From Xaviernesmea oryzae (GTDB lineage: Bacteria; Pseudomonadota; Alphaproteobacteria; Rhizobiales; Rhizobiaceae), in assembly GCF_900177415.1 (NCBI RefSeq), contig NZ_FXAF01000006.1, positions 706,001 through 770,000 of the forward strand: DNA of 64,000 nucleotides. Direction: 5' to 3'. Below the pieces are notes generated by a model. The model searched no databases, was not told the DNA's origin, and saw nothing but the letters and a program-made list of their open reading frames with translations. The position numbers were made by a program, and so were the translations under genes. Positions 62,452 through 64,000 of the stretch are shown piece after piece. Numbering within the stretch: position 1 is the first letter of the stretch; every line of letters begins with the position of its first letter.

Positions 62452-63714
62452 ATGCGCGCAAGTTACCTGTTCACCAGCGAGTCCGTAGCCGAGGGTCATC
62501 CGGACAAGGTTTGTGACCGTATTTCCGACGAAATCGTGGATCTTGTGTATCGCGAGGCGGCCAAGACCGGCGTCGATCCGTGGACGGTGCGCATCGCCTG
62601 CGAGACGCTCGCGACCACCAACCGCGTGGTCATCGCCGGCGAGGTGCGCCTGCCGCCGAGCCTGATGAAGAAGGACAAGGACGGCAAGGACGTCATCAAT
62701 CCTTCGAAGTTCAAGTCGGCTGCCCGCAAGGCGATCCGCGACATCGGCTACGAGCAGGACGGTTTCCACTGGAAGACGGCGAAGATCGACGTGCTCCTGC
62801 ACTCCCAGTCCGCCGACATCGCCCAGGGCGTCGACAGCGCTGCCGACCAGCAGGGCGACGAGGGCGCCGGCGACCAGGGCATCATGTTCGGTTACGCCTG
62901 CAAGGAAACGCCGGACCTCATGCCGGCACCGATCTACTACTCCCACAAGATCCTGCAGCTCCTCGCCGCCGCCCGCAAGAAGGGCGATGGCGAAGTCGCC
63001 AAGCTCGGCCCGGACGCCAAGAGCCAGGTGACCGTGCGCTATGCCGACGGCAAGCCGGCCGAAGTCACCTCGATCGTCCTTTCCACCCAGCATCTCGACG
63101 AGAAGTGGGATTCCAAGAAGGTCCGTTCCGTCGTCGAGCCCTATATCCGCGAAGCGCTCGGCGATCTGAAGATCGCCGGTGACTGCAAGTGGTACATCAA
63201 TCCGACCGGCAAGTTCGTCATCGGCGGCCCGGACGGTGACGCCGGCCTCACCGGCCGCAAGATCATCGTCGACACCTATGGCGGCGCGGCTCCGCATGGC
63301 GGCGGCGCCTTCTCGGGCAAGGACACGACCAAGGTCGACCGTTCCGCAGCCTATGCCGCCCGTTATCTGGCGAAGAACGTCGTCGCCGCAAGCCTTGCCG
63401 ACCGCTGCACGATCCAGCTCTCCTACGCCATCGGCGTTGCGCAGCCGCTGTCGATCTATGTCGACCTGCACGGCACCGGCAAGGGTGTTTCCGAGGACCA
63501 GATCGAGGCCGCGATCCGCAAGGTCATGGACCTGTCGCCGTCGGGCATCCGCCGTCACCTCGACCTCAACAAGCCGATCTACGCCAAGACCTCGGCCTAT
63601 GGCCACTTCGGCCGCAAGGCCGGCCGCGACGGTTCCTTCTCCTGGGAGAAGACGGACCTCGTGAAGCCGCTCAAGGACGCGCTGAAGGAAGAGACGCTCA
63701 AGGCCGCCGCCTGA
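62452..63714 (+). CDS. metK: S-adenosylmethionine synthetase
   Basis: Makes SAM from methionine and ATP. 420 residues, somewhat longer than E. coli (384), as is usual in rhizobia: [20 protein letters not shown] at the start, [12 protein letters not shown] near 140, [20 protein letters not shown] near 280. GAGGGGA precedes the ATG. A loop of about 20 extra residues ([20 protein letters not shown]) lies near 70. It has its own promoter with a palindromic site and a strong terminator, and is followed by trmB, which uses SAM. Confidence 0.97.
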   Translation: MRASYLFTSESVAEGHPDKVCDRISDEIVDLVYREAAKTGVDPWTVRIACETLATTNRVVIAGEVRLPPSLMKKDKDGKDVINPSKFKSAARKAIRDIGYEQDGFHWKTAKIDVLLHSQSADIAQGVDSAADQQGDEGAGDQGIMFGYACKETPDLMPAPIYYSHKILQLLAAARKKGDGEVAKLGPDAKSQVTVRYADGKPAEVTSIVLSTQHLDEKWDSKKVRSVVEPYIREALGDLKIAGDCKWYINPTGKFVIGGPDGDAGLTGRKIIVDTYGGAAPHGGGAFSGKDTTKVDRSAAYAARYLAKNVVAASLADRCTIQLSYAIGVAQPLSIYVDLHGTGKGVSEDQIEAAIRKVMDLSPSGIRRHLDLNKPIYAKTSAYGHFGRKAGRDGSFSWEKTDLVKPLKDALKEETLKAAA

Positions 63715-63749
63715 TCGGCCTTTACGGATCGCCTGAGAAGACTGTAAAG

Positions 63750-63779
63750 CGGGTGCCTCCCGGCGGGGCACCCGTTTTT
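63750..63779 (+). terminator. Intrinsic terminator of metK
   Basis: CGGGTGCC (63750-63757) pairs with GGCACCCG (63767-63774); loop of nine bases; TTTTT follows (63775-63779). It is 36 bases after the metK stop and 20 before trmB. Confidence 0.9.
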
Positions 63780-63798
63780 CGATTGAAGAGAATAGCTC

Positions 63799-64000
63799 AT
63801 GACCGATCAGCCGCACCCGAGCCGTGCCACCGAAGCCTTCTTCGGGCGTCGCAAGGGAAAGCCGTTGCGGGAACGTCAGGCGGAAGGTCTGGCAACGCTG
63901 CTGCCGGTGCTGACGCTCGATCTTGAAGCGCCTGCGCCCGCAAGGCTTTCGGAACTCTTTCCTGTCCCGGTGGAGGAGCTGCGGCTGGAGATCGGCTTCG
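63799..64000 (+). CDS. trmB: tRNA (guanine-N7-)-methyltransferase (5' part)
   Basis: The first 67 residues are visible before the window ends. They begin [20 protein letters not shown] and include [18 protein letters not shown] and the final ELRLEIGF, the usual start of motif I of TrmB (ExGxGxG). TrmB makes m7G46 in tRNAs. GAAGAG lies about 7 bases upstream of the ATG. It follows metK after a terminator. Confidence 0.9.
   Translation, partial: MTDQPHPSRATEAFFGRRKGKPLRERQAEGLATLLPVLTLDLEAPAPARLSELFPVPVEELRLEIGF

Overview
The window is a GC-rich chromosomal segment of an alphaproteobacterium, almost certainly a member of the Rhizobiaceae (Hyphomicrobiales). The gene order rpsT-dnaA, mutM-echA beside ubiE-ubiB, lptC-lptA-lptB-rpoN-hpf-ptsN, tme-mutS-glnD-murJ-trpS and tsaB-rimI-fur-olsA-miaB-phoH-ybeY-corC-lnt-phrR-metK-trmB is core Rhizobiaceae synteny. 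The two ornithine-lipid genes, the GANTC-rich dnaA leader and the many mosaic intergenic palindromes fit the same group. No rRNA, tRNA, phage, transposase gene or CRISPR array was seen. The genus cannot be fixed from the sequence alone.

Layout. 1-11.3 kb is the most accessory part: the 5' end of a probable PLP-dependent dehydratase, an ArsR regulator, a LysR/glutathione-transferase divergent pair, trehalose synthesis otsB-otsA, coaBC, a glyoxalase-fold protein, a LysR/MFS divergent pair, and a two-gene unit of unknown function (a four-helix membrane protein overlapping a ClpP-like membrane-anchored serine hydrolase). 11.3-18.6 kb holds ubiB, ubiE, mutM, an enoyl-CoA hydratase, rpsT and dnaA, with a 790-base AT-rich leader before dnaA. 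18.7-25.6 kb holds a LysE exporter, hemW, rdgB, a glyoxalase-fold protein, rph, and the divergent heat-shock genes hrcA-grpE. 25-30.3 kb is a leftward run from lipopolysaccharide export (lptCAB) through rpoN, hpf and ptsN.

30.5-38 kb reads rightward: sppA, ihfB, lapA-like, then (after a leftward coxG-like gene) two RNA methyltransferases and lspA in an overlapping operon, a soluble hybrid histidine kinase, and olsB with a PhoB-type box. A low-GC vapBC toxin-antitoxin module sits between olsB and tme. 38.8-51.4 kb holds tme, mutS, glnD, murJ, an M15-type peptidase and trpS. 51.6-64 kb is a long rightward housekeeping block: usp, nfuA-like, tsaB, rimI, fur/mur, olsA, miaB, phoH, ybeY, corC-like, lnt, phrR-like, metK and the start of trmB.

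Together the genes cover nitrogen control (rpoN, ptsN, glnD), envelope building (lptABC, lspA, lnt, murJ, olsA/olsB), translation and RNA quality (rpsT, hpf, miaB, ybeY, rph, trpS, tsaB, trmB) and genome replication/repair (dnaA, mutS, mutM, rdgB). The non-coding signals most worth checking are a consensus sigma-54 promoter in antisense orientation that overlaps the likely rpoN promoter, six GANTC (CcrM) sites in 170 bases upstream of dnaA, a PhoB box before olsB, a palindrome over the metK promoter, and three near-identical 171-172 base inverted-repeat elements resembling a MITE family.
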